Position numbers and translations under genes: made by a program. A stretch of 64,000 nucleotides of DNA from Thalassobaculum sp. OXR-137 (GTDB taxonomy: Bacteria; Pseudomonadota; Alphaproteobacteria; Thalassobaculales; Thalassobaculaceae), in assembly GCF_034377285.1 (NCBI RefSeq), contig NZ_CP139715.1, forward strand, positions 5,126,501 to 5,190,500. The letters run 5' to 3'. Of this stretch, positions 63,758 to 64,000 are shown in pieces. Under the pieces are notes generated by a model. The model did not search any database. It was given only the letters and a program-made list of their open reading frames with translations, and had not been told where the DNA came from. Each line of letters starts with the position of its first letter. Position 1 is the first letter of the stretch.

Positions 63758-64000
63758 CTATACCCGCGCGTCCACCTCCCAGACATCCTTCGCGTAACCA
63801 CGGATTGTGCGGTCGGAAGAGAACCACCCCATTGGGGCGGTATTGAGGACGGCGCTTCTGGCCCAGGCGTTCTTGTCGGCCCAGGCCGCATCGACCTCGC
63901 GCTGCGCCGCGTAATAGGCATCGAAATCGGCGCAGACCATGAACCAGTCGTGGCCGCGCAGATTGTCCACCAGCGCGCGGTACCGATCGGGATCCTCGGG
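63758..64000 (-). CDS. glgP: Glycogen phosphorylase C-terminal part (5' end outside window)
   Basis: Only the last 80 residues are visible. They end with ADFDAYYAAQREVDAAWADK, followed by NTAPMGWFSSDRTIRGYAKDVWEV, the conserved C-terminal helix pair of bacterial glycogen/alpha-glucan phosphorylases. The PLP domain lies beyond the window. It splits glycogen into glucose-1-phosphate. Confidence 0.92.
   Translation of the reverse strand, partial: PEDPDRYRALVDNLRGHDWFMVCADFDAYYAAQREVDAAWADKNAWARSAVLNTAPMGWFSSDRTIRGYAKDVWEVDARV

Noticed and set aside
61482-63797. Long plus-strand open frame antisense to glgB
   Set aside because: No recognisable domain and shadow-type composition; glgB catalytic motifs are intact on the minus strand.

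Overview
The window is a GC-rich (roughly two-thirds G+C), gene-dense stretch of bacterial chromosome. The gene set points to an alphaproteobacterium, most likely Rhodospirillales-like. Indicators are a mitochondrial-type complex I accessory subunit (NDUFA12 family) next to MlaD and a DUF2155 protein, two PAS_5-family proteins, CarD, RpoH, HspQ, a cysteine-poor L36, GlcDEF and a B12-dependent NrdJ. Genus and species cannot be set from the sequence alone. I see no prophage, insertion sequence, integrase, toxin-antitoxin pair or CRISPR array. This is core and semi-core chromosome rather than an island.

Layout. 1-6.1 kb: 3' part of an ADP-forming acyl-CoA synthetase gene in an operon with a cyclase-family hydrolase, two tandem EamA transporters, an AT-richer small membrane protein and a zinc alcohol dehydrogenase. 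6.2-11.1 kb: MgtE, a malic enzyme/phosphotransacetylase fusion, tRNA-Leu(GAG) and LipB. 11.2-16.5 kb: repeat-rich DNA around glcD-glcE-glcF, then rpmJ. 16.5-21 kb: a methyltransferase, an EamA transporter overlapping a CitE-like lyase, and kynureninase. 20.8-25.1 kb: aroQ-accB-accC-aat facing DUF2155-mlaD-NDUFA12. 25.3-31.4 kb: another EamA transporter, an RraA-like protein, and nrdJ behind a long structured leader with a pair of NrdR-box-like sites. 31.6-36.1 kb: a hypothetical, an SMP-30 protein, HspQ, a second hypothetical, a rhomboid protease and PagL. 36.2-41.2 kb: an oxidative-stress cluster (OxyR, Dps, a nuclease-like protein with active-site losses) and an M48/LysM lipoprotein. 41.2-48.5 kb: RpoH, a phosphoesterase-like protein lacking every expected metal ligand, CarD, FdxA, a TerB-like protein, a DUF938 protein, a histidine kinase with an eroded ATP domain and a class V aminotransferase. 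48.5-55 kb: an S4 RNA-binding protein overlapping a Suv3-like helicase, and HtpG behind a good RpoH-type promoter. 55-57.8 kb: divergent znuCB/znuA around a near-perfect Zur box. 58-61.5 kb: a TPR-sulfotransferase and two PAS_5 proteins flanking a small ORF and a CRP-type palindrome. 61.5-64 kb: glgB and the 3' end of glgP.

How it fits together. Much of the window is housekeeping: lipoylation, fatty-acid initiation, translation and N-end rule, deoxynucleotides and glycogen. Around it are small stress or regulatory circuits whose regulators or operators can be read here: OxyR/Dps, RpoH/HtpG/HspQ, Zur/Znu, NrdR/NrdJ and two CRP-type boxes. I do not see one large novel system. The least ordinary items are three proteins that keep a fold but have lost catalytic residues, the paired PAS_5 module, the His-rich tail on ZnuC, the nrdJ leader, and several families of palindromic intergenic repeats, one arranged as a four-unit tandem array.
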